The position numbers were made by a program, and so were the translations under genes. From JAVJSF01 sp040219555 (GTDB lineage Bacteria > Actinomycetota > Thermoleophilia > Miltoncostaeales > Miltoncostaeaceae), in contig JAVJSF010000009.1 of NCBI GenBank assembly GCA_040219555.1, positions 496,001 to 560,000 on the forward strand: 64,000 nt of DNA, given 5' to 3'. The notes below the pieces were generated by a model. That model searched no databases. It worked only from the letters and a program-made list of their open reading frames with translations, and had not been told where the DNA came from. Positions 48,613-56,566 of the stretch are shown here, one piece after another (within the stretch, counting starts at the first letter, position 1; each line of letters starts with the position of its first letter).

Positions 48613-48682
48613 GCGCGCCGTTCCTGGGGAAGCCCCCGTCAACCACCTGGCGCGCGGCGCCGCAAAGGAGGTGCCCTCGTGA
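48607..48682 (+). other. 25-codon mini-ORF bridging GAF-ANTAR 1 and 2
   Basis: ATG 48607 lies within the end of GAF-ANTAR 1 (ATGAGTGA) and the TGA stop overlaps the GTG of GAF-ANTAR 2 (GTGA). The frame contains AAAGGAGG, the ribosome site of gene 2. Confidence 0.3.
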
Positions 48683-49401
48683 CACGAGAGCAGCGCATCG
48701 CCTCGACCTTCGTCGAGCTCGCCGACAGCCTGGTGGACGACTTCGATGTCGTCGACCTGATGGTCCTCCTGACCGAGCGCTGCGTGGAGCTCCTCGATGT
48801 GTCCTCGGCCGGCCTGCTGCTGGCCGACCCGGTGGGACGGCTGAACCTCATGGCCGCCACCGACGAGGCGGTCGAGACCGTGGCGCTGTTCCAGATCCAG
48901 CGCGACGAGGGCCCCTGCCGGGACTGCTTCCACTCGGGTCTGCGCGAGTCCACCACCGACCTGGCCGCCGCCGGCGCGCGCTGGCCGCTCTTCGCTCCCG
49001 TCGCCGCGAGGGCCGGACTCCGGGCCGTCCACGCCATCCCCATGCGCCTGCGCGGCGTGGTCCTGGGGTCCCTGGGGCTCTTCCGCATCCAGCCGGTGCC
49101 GCTGGAGCCGTCGGAGCTCGCCACCGCCCAGGCGCTGGCCGACGTGGCCTCGATCGCCATCCTCTCGAGCCGCGGGATCCGCGACGCCCACGTGCTGGCC
49201 GACCAGCTCGAGAGCACGCTCAACAGCCGCATCGCGGTCGAGCAGGCGAAGGGCATCGTGGCCGAGCACCTCGGGTGCGGCATGGACGAGGCGTTCGGCC
49301 GGCTGCGCCTCTACGCGCGCGCCAACCAGACCGGCGTCACCATCGTCGCCCAGGCGCTCGTCGACGGGTCGCTGAGCACCGATGAGCTCAGGGCGCGGTG
49401 A
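48679..49401 (+). CDS. GAF-ANTAR protein 2
   Basis: 240 residues. The GAF domain (about 15-165) has the Cys motif REGPC-like DEGPCRDCFHSG and DLAAAGARWPLFAPVAARAGLRAVHAIPMRLRG. The ANTAR domain is complete: LNSRIAVEQAKGIVAEHLGCGMDEAFGRLRLYARANQTGVTIVAQALVDG (about 183-232). GTG 48679 follows AAAGGAGGTG, the strongest ribosome site in the cluster. About half of its residues match protein 3, so the two arose by duplication. Confidence 0.9.
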   Translation: MTREQRIASTFVELADSLVDDFDVVDLMVLLTERCVELLDVSSAGLLLADPVGRLNLMAATDEAVETVALFQIQRDEGPCRDCFHSGLRESTTDLAAAGARWPLFAPVAARAGLRAVHAIPMRLRGVVLGSLGLFRIQPVPLEPSELATAQALADVASIAILSSRGIRDAHVLADQLESTLNSRIAVEQAKGIVAEHLGCGMDEAFGRLRLYARANQTGVTIVAQALVDGSLSTDELRAR

Positions 49402-49436
49402 GTATCCGCATCCACTTCGCGGGAGCCCGTCGATGA
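49398..49436 (+). other. 12-codon mini-ORF bridging GAF-ANTAR 2 and 3
   Basis: GTG 49398 overlaps the stop of gene 2 (GTGA) and its TGA overlaps the ATG of gene 3 (ATGA). Encodes VSIRIHFAGARR (first residue Met if used). Confidence 0.3.
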
Positions 49437-50164
49437 CCGGACGCGAGCAGCGCCTGGCGCAGACCCTGGTCGAGCTGACCGACACGCTGATGGGCGAGTT
49501 CGACGTGGTCGAGCTCCTGACCGTCCTGGCCGAGCGATCCGTGGAGTTGTTCGACGCCGCCGCCGCGGGCGTGCTGCTGGCGGACGGCGACGGCCTTCTG
49601 CAACTGGTGGCGGCGACCAGCGAGGCGGCCGAGACCGTCGAGCTCTTCCAGGTCCAGGGCCGCGAGGGCCCCTGCAACGACTGCTACCGCTCCGGCCAGC
49701 CGGTTCTGGTGGAGGACCTCGCCGGTGCCACGGGGCGGTGGCCGGCCTTCGTCCCCGTCGCGACCAAGGCCGGCTTCCGCTCGGCGCAGGCCCTCCCTCT
49801 GCGCCTGCGGCACGAGGTCCTTGGGGCATTCAACCTCTTCCGCGCCGGCCCGGGCCGGATGGATGCCCGCGATACGGCCGCCGCCCAGGCGCTCGCCGAC
49901 GCCGCCACCCTCGGCATCATCCACCACCGCGCCATCGCCGACTCGCGGGCCCTGGCCGAACACCTGCAGATCGCCCTCGACAGCCGGGTCGCCATCGAGC
50001 AGGCGAAGGGGATCCTGGCCGCGCGGGCCGGCGTGGGGGTGGACGACGCCTTCTCGCGACTGCGCGCCTACGCCCGCCGCAATGGGCTGCGCCTCAGCGC
50101 GGTGGCGGAGGACATCGTCGCGGGCCGCCTGGGGCCCGATGCCGTCCTCGTGTTGTCGGCCTAG
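49433..50164 (+). CDS. GAF-ANTAR protein 3
   Basis: 243 residues, same layout as protein 2. GAF with REGPCNDCYRSGQPVLVEDLAGATGRWPAFVPVATKAGF and ANTAR with LDSRVAIEQAKGILAARAGVGVDDAFSRLRAYARRNGLRLSAVAEDIVAG. The paired Cys in the sensor could bind a ligand or metal or sense redox; this is a guess from conservation between the two copies. ATG 49433 has GGGAG upstream. Last gene before a strong hairpin. Confidence 0.9.
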   Translation: MTGREQRLAQTLVELTDTLMGEFDVVELLTVLAERSVELFDAAAAGVLLADGDGLLQLVAATSEAAETVELFQVQGREGPCNDCYRSGQPVLVEDLAGATGRWPAFVPVATKAGFRSAQALPLRLRHEVLGAFNLFRAGPGRMDARDTAAAQALADAATLGIIHHRAIADSRALAEHLQIALDSRVAIEQAKGILAARAGVGVDDAFSRLRAYARRNGLRLSAVAEDIVAGRLGPDAVLVLSA

Positions 50165-50183
50165 TCGAGCCGCCGGGGCACGC

Positions 50184-50223
50184 GGCGGACCGCCGGACCG
50201 GATGACCGGGCCGGCGGTCCGCC
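50184..50223. terminator. Bidirectional terminator closing the ANTAR island
   Basis: GGCGGACCGCCGG-N14-CCGGCGGTCCGCC, a perfect 13-bp stem between the convergent stops at 50164 and 50231. Confidence 0.65.
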
Positions 50224-50230
50224 TCGCGGG

Positions 50231-50938
50231 CTACGCGGCCAGCGCCACCTGGGTCGGCAGGCCGGCCAGGTGGCGCACCGCGCTGATCAGCTCCTTCGGC
50301 TGCTCGGCCACCACGTTGTGGCCGGCGTCCGACACCACGCGGAAGCGGGCGTTGCGGATCCAGACGGCGAGCTCGCGCTGCACCTCGGCGGGCACGGCGC
50401 GGTCCGTCTCGCCGGCCAGGACGATCGCCGGGACGTCGACCTGCGCCAGCGCGCCCCGCCAGTCCGGCTTGAGGCCCAGGGCCTCGGTGGCCAGGGCGAC
50501 GCCCTCGGCATTGGAGCCCCCGCGCTCGCGCACCGAGCGGGCCAGGCGCGTGAATCGGTCCTGGGCGTCGGCGTCCTCGCCGCGCGGGCTGACGCCCGAC
50601 AGCACCAGACCCGAGATCAGGCCCGGGTGGCCCAGGGCCAGCGAGATCGCGGTGGCGGCGCCGAGCCCGACGCCCACCACCACGGCGCCGCGCGCCTCCT
50701 TGGCGATCAGGCGGGCCACGTCGGATGAGAAGTCGTCGATGCTCCACGGACCGCTGGGCGTCGGCGAGCCGCCGTGTCCGCGCAGGTCGGGGGCGACGAT
50801 GCGGAACTCGTCGGCCAGGGTACCGAGGGCGTCGATCATGGTGTCGCCGCTCCGACTGAGGTCGTGCAGCGCCACCACCGGCGATCCATCTCCCTGGCGG
50901 TGAATGACGAGATCGATTGCGGGGGGAAGCGAAGGCAT
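50231..50938 (-). CDS. Alpha/beta-hydrolase-fold protein lacking the serine nucleophile
   Basis: 235 residues with an alpha/beta-hydrolase fold: VVALHDLSRSGDTM (oxyanion region), VAPDLRGHGGS, the elbow VVVGVGLGAATA, then AGETDRAVP (acid) and DAGHNV (His). The elbow should read GxSxG; here it is G-V-G-L-G, with Gly in place of Ser, while Asp and His are kept. It may be a non-hydrolytic enzyme or a ligand-binding protein. ATG 50938 has AGGAG upstream and a good -35/-10 pair. Divergent from a CGNR regulator that may control it. Confidence 0.85.
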   Translation of the reverse strand: MPSLPPAIDLVIHRQGDGSPVVALHDLSRSGDTMIDALGTLADEFRIVAPDLRGHGGSPTPSGPWSIDDFSSDVARLIAKEARGAVVVGVGLGAATAISLALGHPGLISGLVLSGVSPRGEDADAQDRFTRLARSVRERGGSNAEGVALATEALGLKPDWRGALAQVDVPAIVLAGETDRAVPAEVQRELAVWIRNARFRVVSDAGHNVVAEQPKELISAVRHLAGLPTQVALAA

Positions 50939-50980
50939 GGCGGCGCTCCTGTCAACCACTGTGATAACTGTTTGGTGGTG

Positions 50981-51009
50981 AGAGTAAACCCGTTCGGCCC
51001 GATGGTCAA
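50981..51009 (-). promoter_or_regulatory. Sigma-70-type promoter of the hydrolase-like gene
   Basis: On the minus strand TTGACC (51004-51009) is followed by 17 bp and TACTCT (50981-50986). ACCAC-N15-GTGGT (50955-50979) lies at the predicted start of transcription and is a weak operator candidate. This is the clearest -35/-10 pair in the window and its -35 lies within 4 bp of the divergent ATG at 51013. Confidence 0.65.
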
Positions 51010-51012
51010 ACC

Positions 51013-51576
51013 ATGACGCCCCGTACAGAAAATGTTCCTCCTGTGAACCAGGGCCTCGCGCTGTGCAACACGCTCGGTCCGGGCCGGGACGATCTGACCT
51101 CCGTCGCCTCTCTCGCAGGTTGGTACGTGGCGGCCGGGTTGACGGATGACCCCCCCGCGGTCACGCCCGCCGACCTGGACGCGGCGCGGGCGCTGCGCGA
51201 CGGCCTGCGCGCCGCCCTCCCGGCGGGTGACACCGCCGCGGTGGCCGCGCTGGCCGACGACTGGCTGATGGGCGCCCAGGGCTGCCTGTGCGTGGACGGG
51301 GCCACGCTGCAGCCTCGCTTCACTCCCGGGGACAACACCCCGCGGTGCCTGATGGTCCCCGTCGTGCTCTCGGCTCTCGCGCTGGCGCGCGAGTACCCCG
51401 GCCGGGTGCGGGCCTGCGCGTCCGAGCGGTGCGGGGCGCTGTTCCTCGACACGACCCGCAACCGCAGCCGGCGGTGGTGCTCGATGGAGGTCTGCGGCGC
51501 GCGCGCGAAGGCCTCGGCCTACTACCGCCGCCACCGGTGCGGCGACGCGCCGGAGCCGCCTCCCGCGCAGGCCTGA
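51013..51576 (+). CDS. CGNR zinc-finger / ABATE domain regulator
   Basis: 187 residues. N-terminal ABATE (DUF1470) part (NQGLALCNTLGPGRDDLTSVASLAGW ... ARALRDGLRAAL) and C-terminal CGNR zinc finger: RVRACASERCGALFLDTTRNRSRRWCSMEVCGARAKASAYYRRHR, with Cys at CxxxxC and CxxxxC as zinc ligands. These are probable DNA-binding, ligand-responsive regulators. It lies back to back with the nucleophile-less hydrolase gene, a usual arrangement for a regulator and its target. A hairpin follows the stop. Confidence 0.88.
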   Translation: MTPRTENVPPVNQGLALCNTLGPGRDDLTSVASLAGWYVAAGLTDDPPAVTPADLDAARALRDGLRAALPAGDTAAVAALADDWLMGAQGCLCVDGATLQPRFTPGDNTPRCLMVPVVLSALALAREYPGRVRACASERCGALFLDTTRNRSRRWCSMEVCGARAKASAYYRRHRCGDAPEPPPAQA

Positions 51577-51578
51577 GT

Positions 51579-51611
51579 CGCCGCCCCCGCGTCGGGTACG
51601 CGGGGGCGGCG
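51579..51611. terminator. Bidirectional terminator hairpin
   Basis: CGCCGCCCCCGCGT-cgggt-ACGCGGGGGCGGCG, a perfect 14-bp stem between the convergent stops at 51576 and 51617. Confidence 0.7.
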
Positions 51612-51616
51612 CGCGC

Positions 51617-52366
51617 TCAGCGCGCGGTCCACTCGTCGTCGACCCGCGACAGCAGCGGGCGCACATGCTGCAGGAACTCGTCGGGGCGTTGGAGCGGAGG
51701 CAGGTGGCCGGTGCGGCGCATCACCACCAGCCGGGCGTCGCGCAGCGCGCCCGCCATGCTCTCGGCCGCACCGACGGGGATGGGCACGTCGTCCTCCCCG
51801 TGGATCACCAGCGCGGGCATGTCCATGCCCCCCAGTTGCCCGCGGCGGTCGTCGCGGTCGGCCATCGCCTGGAGCGCCGTCGCGATGGCGGTCGGGTCCT
51901 GGCGCCGGGCCATGGTGCGGACCAGGGCAAGCGTGTCGGTGGCGTCCGCCGGCGCCAGGCGGGGGATCATCTCGTCGAGGAAGGTGTCCGCCATGCCCAT
52001 CTCGATCGAGGTGGCCGCCTCGATCCGGCCCCGGCGCACCTCCTCCGCGTCCCGGTCCGGACGGGTGGCCACCAGGATCAGGCCCGCCACCCGCATCGGG
52101 TGCCGCGCCGCCAGGGCCAGGGCCACGTAACCCCCCATCGAGACGCCGCACACCACCGCCCGCCCCGTCGTGGTCTGGCGGGCGATGCGGGTCGCCACCG
52201 CGTCGGCCACGCGGGCGATCGACACGTTGCTCTCGGCGGGGGCCCCGCCGAAGCCGGGGAACTCGGGCGCGTGCACGGCCCGCTCGGCGGCCAGGCGCGC
52301 GGCCACCGGGTTCCAGAAGCCCGCGTCGAGCGGGAAGGGGTGGAGCAGCACGATCGGGTGTCGCAT
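51617..52366 (-). CDS. Alpha/beta hydrolase, 3-oxoadipate enol-lactonase-like
   Basis: 249 residues. Complete catalytic set: oxyanion LLHPFPLDAGFW, nucleophile elbow CGVSMGGYVAL (Ser near residue 96), acid HGEDDVPIP and RTGHLPP (His). The fold matches PcaD-type lactonases and related carboxylic-ester hydrolases, but no aromatic-degradation genes lie nearby, so substrate is open. GGGAGG lies upstream of ATG 52366. Confidence 0.83.
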   Translation of the reverse strand: MRHPIVLLHPFPLDAGFWNPVAARLAAERAVHAPEFPGFGGAPAESNVSIARVADAVATRIARQTTTGRAVVCGVSMGGYVALALAARHPMRVAGLILVATRPDRDAEEVRRGRIEAATSIEMGMADTFLDEMIPRLAPADATDTLALVRTMARRQDPTAIATALQAMADRDDRRGQLGGMDMPALVIHGEDDVPIPVGAAESMAGALRDARLVVMRRTGHLPPLQRPDEFLQHVRPLLSRVDDEWTAR

Positions 52367-52400
52367 CGGCCCGATCCTCCCACGCCCGGGGGCGGGTCGC

Positions 52401-52406
52401 TACGGT
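52401..52406 (+). promoter_or_regulatory. -10 element TACGGT, leaderless start
   Basis: TACGGT is followed by 6 nt and the GTG at 52413, with no Shine-Dalgarno sequence. Confidence 0.45.
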
Positions 52407-52412
52407 GGGCCG

Positions 52413-53318
52413 GTGACGAGCGCGACGAGCCAGAGTCCCGTCCCGATCCCGGCCCGCGAGCGAGGCACCCTGGGCGGGCTCATCCCGGTCGGGGCCATCG
52501 CGCATGCCGGTTCCGCAGCCGTGTGCTGCCCCGCCCTCGAGGTGCACGCCGACGGGGCGGTGCTGCCCCTGGTGGTCCTGAGTGACAACTCGGGACCCGT
52601 GGGGCTCGACGTGGCCGCCGGGGTGCGGGTGACCGACGACGTGGGCACCGACTACCGGTGCGACGAGGCCGCCGCCACGCCCGGCCTGGGCCTGCTGCAG
52701 GTGGACGTCTGGGTGACGCCCGCACCGCCGCCGGCCGCGAGCGTCCTGCGGGTCAGCGTCGAGGGCCTCGTGCGGACGGCCATCACGCGACGCGGAGAGG
52801 GCGTGCCGCGCCTCCTCTCGGAGGGGCCCTGGGAACTCGATGTGCCGCTCCGGCCCGGGTCGACCCGTACGCCTCCCCCGCCCGAGCCGCCGCGCAGGGC
52901 GCGTCCGCCGCGCAGGGCCCGGGTGCCGTTGCGCGCCCTGCCCGCCCTGCGCGACATGGTGCCCATCGGGCAGGCGCGCATGGACGAGGAGCGTGGCGTG
53001 TGTCTGTGGGCGCTCGAGCGCTACGCCGACCGCGGCGTGCTGACGCTGGTGGTGCTGGCCCCCGCCGCCGACGGTGATCCGGGCCCCGCTCCCTCGTCGG
53101 AGGGCGCGGTGCGGATGTGGGATGACCGCGGTCGGCGCTACGGCGTGGCTCCGGTCCAGACGCAGGTCCGCGCGGGCTGGAGCGAGACCACCTTCGAGAC
53201 GACTCCGGCCGTCGCCGACGACGTCGCCGCGCTCGGGATCGCCGTGGCCGGGATCCCCGGTCCCGGGGGCGCCGAGGGCCCCGAGCGCCTGTTCGGCGTG
53301 CGGATGCCGCCCCCGTGA
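52413..53318 (+). CDS. Hypothetical protein with two related beta domains
   Basis: 301 residues, no signal peptide or membrane helix. Two similar halves (about 14-125 and 165-295) share LIPVGAIA / MVPIGQAR, AVLPLVVLSD / GVLTLVVLAP, GVRVTDDVGTDYR / AVRMWDDRGRRYG and an ending beta strand. A Pro/Arg-rich linker (about 150-172) joins them. Looks like an internal duplication of a beta-sandwich. No family recognised. Its stop overlaps the glycosyltransferase start (GTGA), so the two are coupled. Confidence 0.7.
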   Translation: MTSATSQSPVPIPARERGTLGGLIPVGAIAHAGSAAVCCPALEVHADGAVLPLVVLSDNSGPVGLDVAAGVRVTDDVGTDYRCDEAAATPGLGLLQVDVWVTPAPPPAASVLRVSVEGLVRTAITRRGEGVPRLLSEGPWELDVPLRPGSTRTPPPPEPPRRARPPRRARVPLRALPALRDMVPIGQARMDEERGVCLWALERYADRGVLTLVVLAPAADGDPGPAPSSEGAVRMWDDRGRRYGVAPVQTQVRAGWSETTFETTPAVADDVAALGIAVAGIPGPGGAEGPERLFGVRMPPP

Positions 53319-54082
53319 GCCACCCCCGCGTGTGGGTGGTGCTCCCGACCTACGACGAGGCGGAGAACATCGTCCCCATGCTGGACGCGGTGCGCGCGGT
53401 CTTCGACGCGTCCGGGATGGACGGCCACATCCTGGTGGTCGACGACGGGTCGCCGGACGGCACGGCCGCCCTCGCCCTGGCCGCCGCCGCCGCCGATCCG
53501 CGGATCCAGGTCCTGCGGCGCAGCGCCAAGCAGGGGATCGGCCCGGCCTACCGCGCGGGCTTCGCGCACGCGCTCGCCGCGGGGGCGGACCGGGTGGTGG
53601 AGATGGACTGCGACTTCTCCCACGACCCGGCGCGGTTGCCGGCCCTGGTGGCGGCCACCGAGGATGCCGACCTGGCGCTGGGGTCGCGCTATGTCCGCGG
53701 GGGCGGGGTGGCCCGGTGGGGTCCGCTGCGCCGGGCGATCAGCCGTGGCGGGTGCCTGTACGCCCAGGCGGTGCTGCGCGTGCCCGTGCGGGACCTCACG
53801 GGCGGTTTCAAGTGCTTCCGTCGTGAGGTGCTCGAGGCGATCCCGCTGCATCGCGTCGCGGCGGCGGGCTACGGCTTCCAGATCGAGATGACCTACCGCG
53901 CCATCCGCGCCGGCTTCCGCGTGGTGGAGGTGCCGATCACCTTCACCGAGCGCGCGCACGGCTCCTCGAAGATGAGCCACGGCATCGTCCTCGAGGCGGC
54001 GGCGCTGGTGCCCCGCCTGCCCCGGCGGCTGCGACGCGAGGGCGAGGTGGGCGCGCCCGGTCCCGCGCCCACCTCCCGTTGA
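53315..54082 (+). CDS. Polyprenol-phosphate mannosyltransferase-like glycosyltransferase (GT2)
   Basis: 255 residues. DPM1-like catalytic core: VWVVLPTYDEAENI (1-20), ILVVDDGSPDGT, GIGPAYRAGFAHAL, VVEMDCDFSHDP (the DxD region) and LGSRYVRGGGVARWG, then LTGGFKCFRREVLEAI and GYGFQIEMTYRAIRAGFRVVEVPITFTERAHGSSKM. It transfers mannose or glucose from a nucleotide sugar to polyprenol phosphate. No C-terminal membrane domain, so it is cytoplasmic and peripheral. Convergent with the ligase-like gene. Confidence 0.88.
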   Translation: MSHPRVWVVLPTYDEAENIVPMLDAVRAVFDASGMDGHILVVDDGSPDGTAALALAAAAADPRIQVLRRSAKQGIGPAYRAGFAHALAAGADRVVEMDCDFSHDPARLPALVAATEDADLALGSRYVRGGGVARWGPLRRAISRGGCLYAQAVLRVPVRDLTGGFKCFRREVLEAIPLHRVAAAGYGFQIEMTYRAIRAGFRVVEVPITFTERAHGSSKMSHGIVLEAAALVPRLPRRLRREGEVGAPGPAPTSR

Positions 54083-54088
54083 GGGCGC

Positions 54089-56101
54089 TCAGCCGCCGAT
54101 CTGGGCCGCCGCGTCGCCGTCGCGGGGGCTGAGCTCGAGCACGCGCCGCCAGGCCTCGGTGGCGCGCGGGTCGTTGTCCAGGTAGAGGGCCAGCTGGCGC
54201 CACGCGGCCGGGTTGTCGGGCTGGACCCTCGTCATCTCGACGAACGCGCCGTAGGCGCGCGGCTCGTCGCCCAGCACCCGGTGGGCCTGGGCGCGCACGC
54301 GCAGCGGGCCGAGGGCGAGCGGGTTGCGGGCCGCGGCCGCGTCGGCCAGTTCCACGGCCCGCTCCGCGTCGCCGCGGGCCAGCGCGGCGTCGGCGGCATC
54401 GGCGGTACGCGCCGACCACCAGGGCAGCAGGGCGCTGGCGGCGGCCACCACGGCGACGACCGCCAGGGCGGGCGGCAGGGCTGCGGGCGCGCGGCGGACC
54501 CGGGGCACGACGCCCGGGACGGCGGCCGCGAGCATCACGCCGGCGGCGGCGAAGGCCGGGATGGTCAGGGCGGGGATCGCCCACGACCAATCCACCGCGC
54601 TCTGCATCGCGAACGCCGCCAGGATGGCCGCCGGCAGCGCGAGGTCGGGATCCGGGCGTGCGATCAGGGCCCGCCGGACCCCCGCCACGACCCCCACGGC
54701 CAGGCTCAGGAGCAGGGCGAGGCCCACCAGGCCCAGCCCGGACATGGTCCGCAGCAGGGTGTCGTGCGGTTCGTCGGTGATCAGGCGGTCGTTCTCCACC
54801 CGTCGTTCGGCCAGGTGCACCAGGCGGAAGCCGCCCGCGCCGTGGCCGGCCAGCGGAGCGTCCTCGAAGCCGCGCCACGCCTGCCCCCACCAGGCGGCGC
54901 GCTGGTTCCCCGAGGCGTTCACCAGGCGCCCGGCGTCGTTGGCAACGGCGTCGCCGCCCTCGCCGCGCACCTCGGCCCAGCGGTCGCCCACCCATGTACG
55001 CCCGTCGGGCGTGGCCAGGACGCCGACCACGCCCAGGGCAGCCACGCCGGCGCACGCGATCGCCGCGGCGCGCGAGGCGCGGGCCGGGTCGCCCACGGCG
55101 CGCTGCGTCACCCGGGGCGCCAGCGCCGCCACCGCGCCGGCCAGCGCCATGCCCACCAGCATCCGCCAGCCCAGCTCTAGGCCGGGCCCCTCGCGCATCG
55201 CGACGGGGACGTTGTCGCTGTTCAGGGCCGCCGTCCCCAGGGCATGGGCGAGCGGCAGCACGCTGCCCGCCAGTCCGCCGGCCAGGGCCGCCACGCCACG
55301 CCACGTGGCCGGCGTGAGGGCCAGGGTGACCACGACGGCCAGTGCCGCGGCGAAGATGCCCCCGCGGGAATAGGTCAGCACCAGCACGGTCACGGCCAGC
55401 GCGGTCCCGGCGCCAGCCAGCCACGGGCCGTGGCGGGGGCGCGCGGGGGACGTCGCCAGCCACAGCAGGCCGGGCAGGACGAACACCGCGATCAGGGCGA
55501 CGGCGTTCCAGTACCCCACCGGGGCGCTGAGGCGCGCCAGGTCGCGGTCGTCGCCGAACATGCCGGGCAGCACCTTCACCCCGAGGGCAACCGCCAGCGG
55601 CAGCATCCCTGCGGCGGTGATGCCGAGCCCCAGGGCCCGGGGCGCGCGGGGGACCGCCACCCCGGTCCCGATCCCCACGACCAGCGCCGCGAGGGCGATC
55701 AGGGACCGGTTGGCATCGATCCAGGCGAGGTCCGGGGCCGCAGCCCAGGCGATCGAGGCGGCCGCCCACAGGGCCAGGCCGCCGGCGCCGGCGAGGGCGA
55801 GCCGGGTGCCCCACCAGCGCCAGACCCGGGCGCGGTGGGTCTGCAGCACCACGACCGCGGCCGCCGGCGCACCGAGCGCCAGGGCCAGGAACATCCCCGT
55901 GGGGCCGCCGCCCGGGATGCCGTCGCCCAGGTCGATGCCGCCGCCGAAGGTGGCCATGACCGCCCATCCGGCGAGCACCAGGATGCCGATGGCAAGCGGC
56001 ATCGACGGCCGGCGCGCTGCCCACCGCGCGCCTTGTCGGCCCCGTGGGGCCCCGCTACCATCCGCGACGCCGTGGGGGACCGTGCCCCCGTCCACGCTCA
56101 C
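54089..56101 (-). CDS. O-antigen-ligase-like membrane protein with C-terminal TPR region
   Basis: Up to 670 residues with about 12 transmembrane helices. Wzy_C-type features are TYSRGGIFAAALAVVV and WGQAWRGFEDAPLAGHGAGGFRLVHLAERR ... DEPHDTLLRTMSGLGLVGL, the periplasmic loop with His of O-antigen ligases and polymerases. The last 130 residues form TPR-like helices (ALARGDAERAVELADAAAARNP ... PDNPAAWRQLALYLDNDPRATEAWRRVLEL). It probably joins or polymerises lipid-linked glycans at the outer face. Start uncertain: GTG 56101 gives a basic cytoplasmic tail; ATG 56002 starts directly at the first helix. Confidence 0.8.
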   Translation of the reverse strand: MSVDGGTVPHGVADGSGAPRGRQGARWAARRPSMPLAIGILVLAGWAVMATFGGGIDLGDGIPGGGPTGMFLALALGAPAAAVVVLQTHRARVWRWWGTRLALAGAGGLALWAAASIAWAAAPDLAWIDANRSLIALAALVVGIGTGVAVPRAPRALGLGITAAGMLPLAVALGVKVLPGMFGDDRDLARLSAPVGYWNAVALIAVFVLPGLLWLATSPARPRHGPWLAGAGTALAVTVLVLTYSRGGIFAAALAVVVTLALTPATWRGVAALAGGLAGSVLPLAHALGTAALNSDNVPVAMREGPGLELGWRMLVGMALAGAVAALAPRVTQRAVGDPARASRAAAIACAGVAALGVVGVLATPDGRTWVGDRWAEVRGEGGDAVANDAGRLVNASGNQRAAWWGQAWRGFEDAPLAGHGAGGFRLVHLAERRVENDRLITDEPHDTLLRTMSGLGLVGLALLLSLAVGVVAGVRRALIARPDPDLALPAAILAAFAMQSAVDWSWAIPALTIPAFAAAGVMLAAAVPGVVPRVRRAPAALPPALAVVAVVAAASALLPWWSARTADAADAALARGDAERAVELADAAAARNPLALGPLRVRAQAHRVLGDEPRAYGAFVEMTRVQPDNPAAWRQLALYLDNDPRATEAWRRVLELSPRDGDAAAQIGG

Positions 56102-56113
56102 CTGGTGGCTTCC

Positions 56114-56566
56114 ATGCTCCGTCGCACAGCAGTCCTCGCATCGGTCATGGCCATCGCGCTCCTCGCCCTTGTCGGCTCCGCTCTCGGCGCGGGCCGGGAT
56201 GTGATCGCCGACTATCAGGCGAACGGCGGTCAGATCGTCGGCTGTTACTCGGCGGCAGACTACCGTGAGGCGCTGCGGATCCTGCGCACCGACGAGGCGC
56301 TGTACGACAACGCCATCGAGGTCATCCAGGAGGCACGCACCACCAACGTCGCCCGCGAGGGCGAGCCCTGCGAGCCGGCGCAGACCGCTCCTGACGAGGC
56401 CGTGGAGGACGAGGGCGGCTCGGGCCTGGGCCTGTGGCTGGGACTTGCGGCGGCCGTGGCGCTGGTGGCCGTGGGTGCGGGCCTCGTGGCCCGGCGCAGC
56501 ACGGGCGGCGAGGGCGAGGGCGGCGAGGACGGCCCGGGCGACGGTTCCGCGGGTCCCCCGGCGTGA
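56114..56566 (+). CDS. Secreted, C-terminally anchored small protein, paralogue of 1969 gene
   Basis: 150 residues. Signal peptide (LRRTAVLASVMAIALLALVGSALGAG), a short domain with VIADYQANGGQIVGCYSAADYREALRILRTDEALYDNAIEVI (about 29-71), an acidic stretch, a transmembrane helix (GLGLWLGLAAAVALVAVGAGLVA) and a Gly-rich acidic tail. The order and the D-Y-x3-G-x-I motif match the protein at 1969. No family recognised. Its stop overlaps the signal peptidase GTG (GTGA), so both are made together. Confidence 0.7.
   Translation: MLRRTAVLASVMAIALLALVGSALGAGRDVIADYQANGGQIVGCYSAADYREALRILRTDEALYDNAIEVIQEARTTNVAREGEPCEPAQTAPDEAVEDEGGSGLGLWLGLAAAVALVAVGAGLVARRSTGGEGEGGEDGPGDGSAGPPA

Noticed and set aside
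56002..56101. A separate small gene upstream of the O-antigen-ligase-like protein
   Set aside because: The segment is in frame with the ligase-like gene and reads as a basic N-terminal tail, so it was treated as a start-choice problem.
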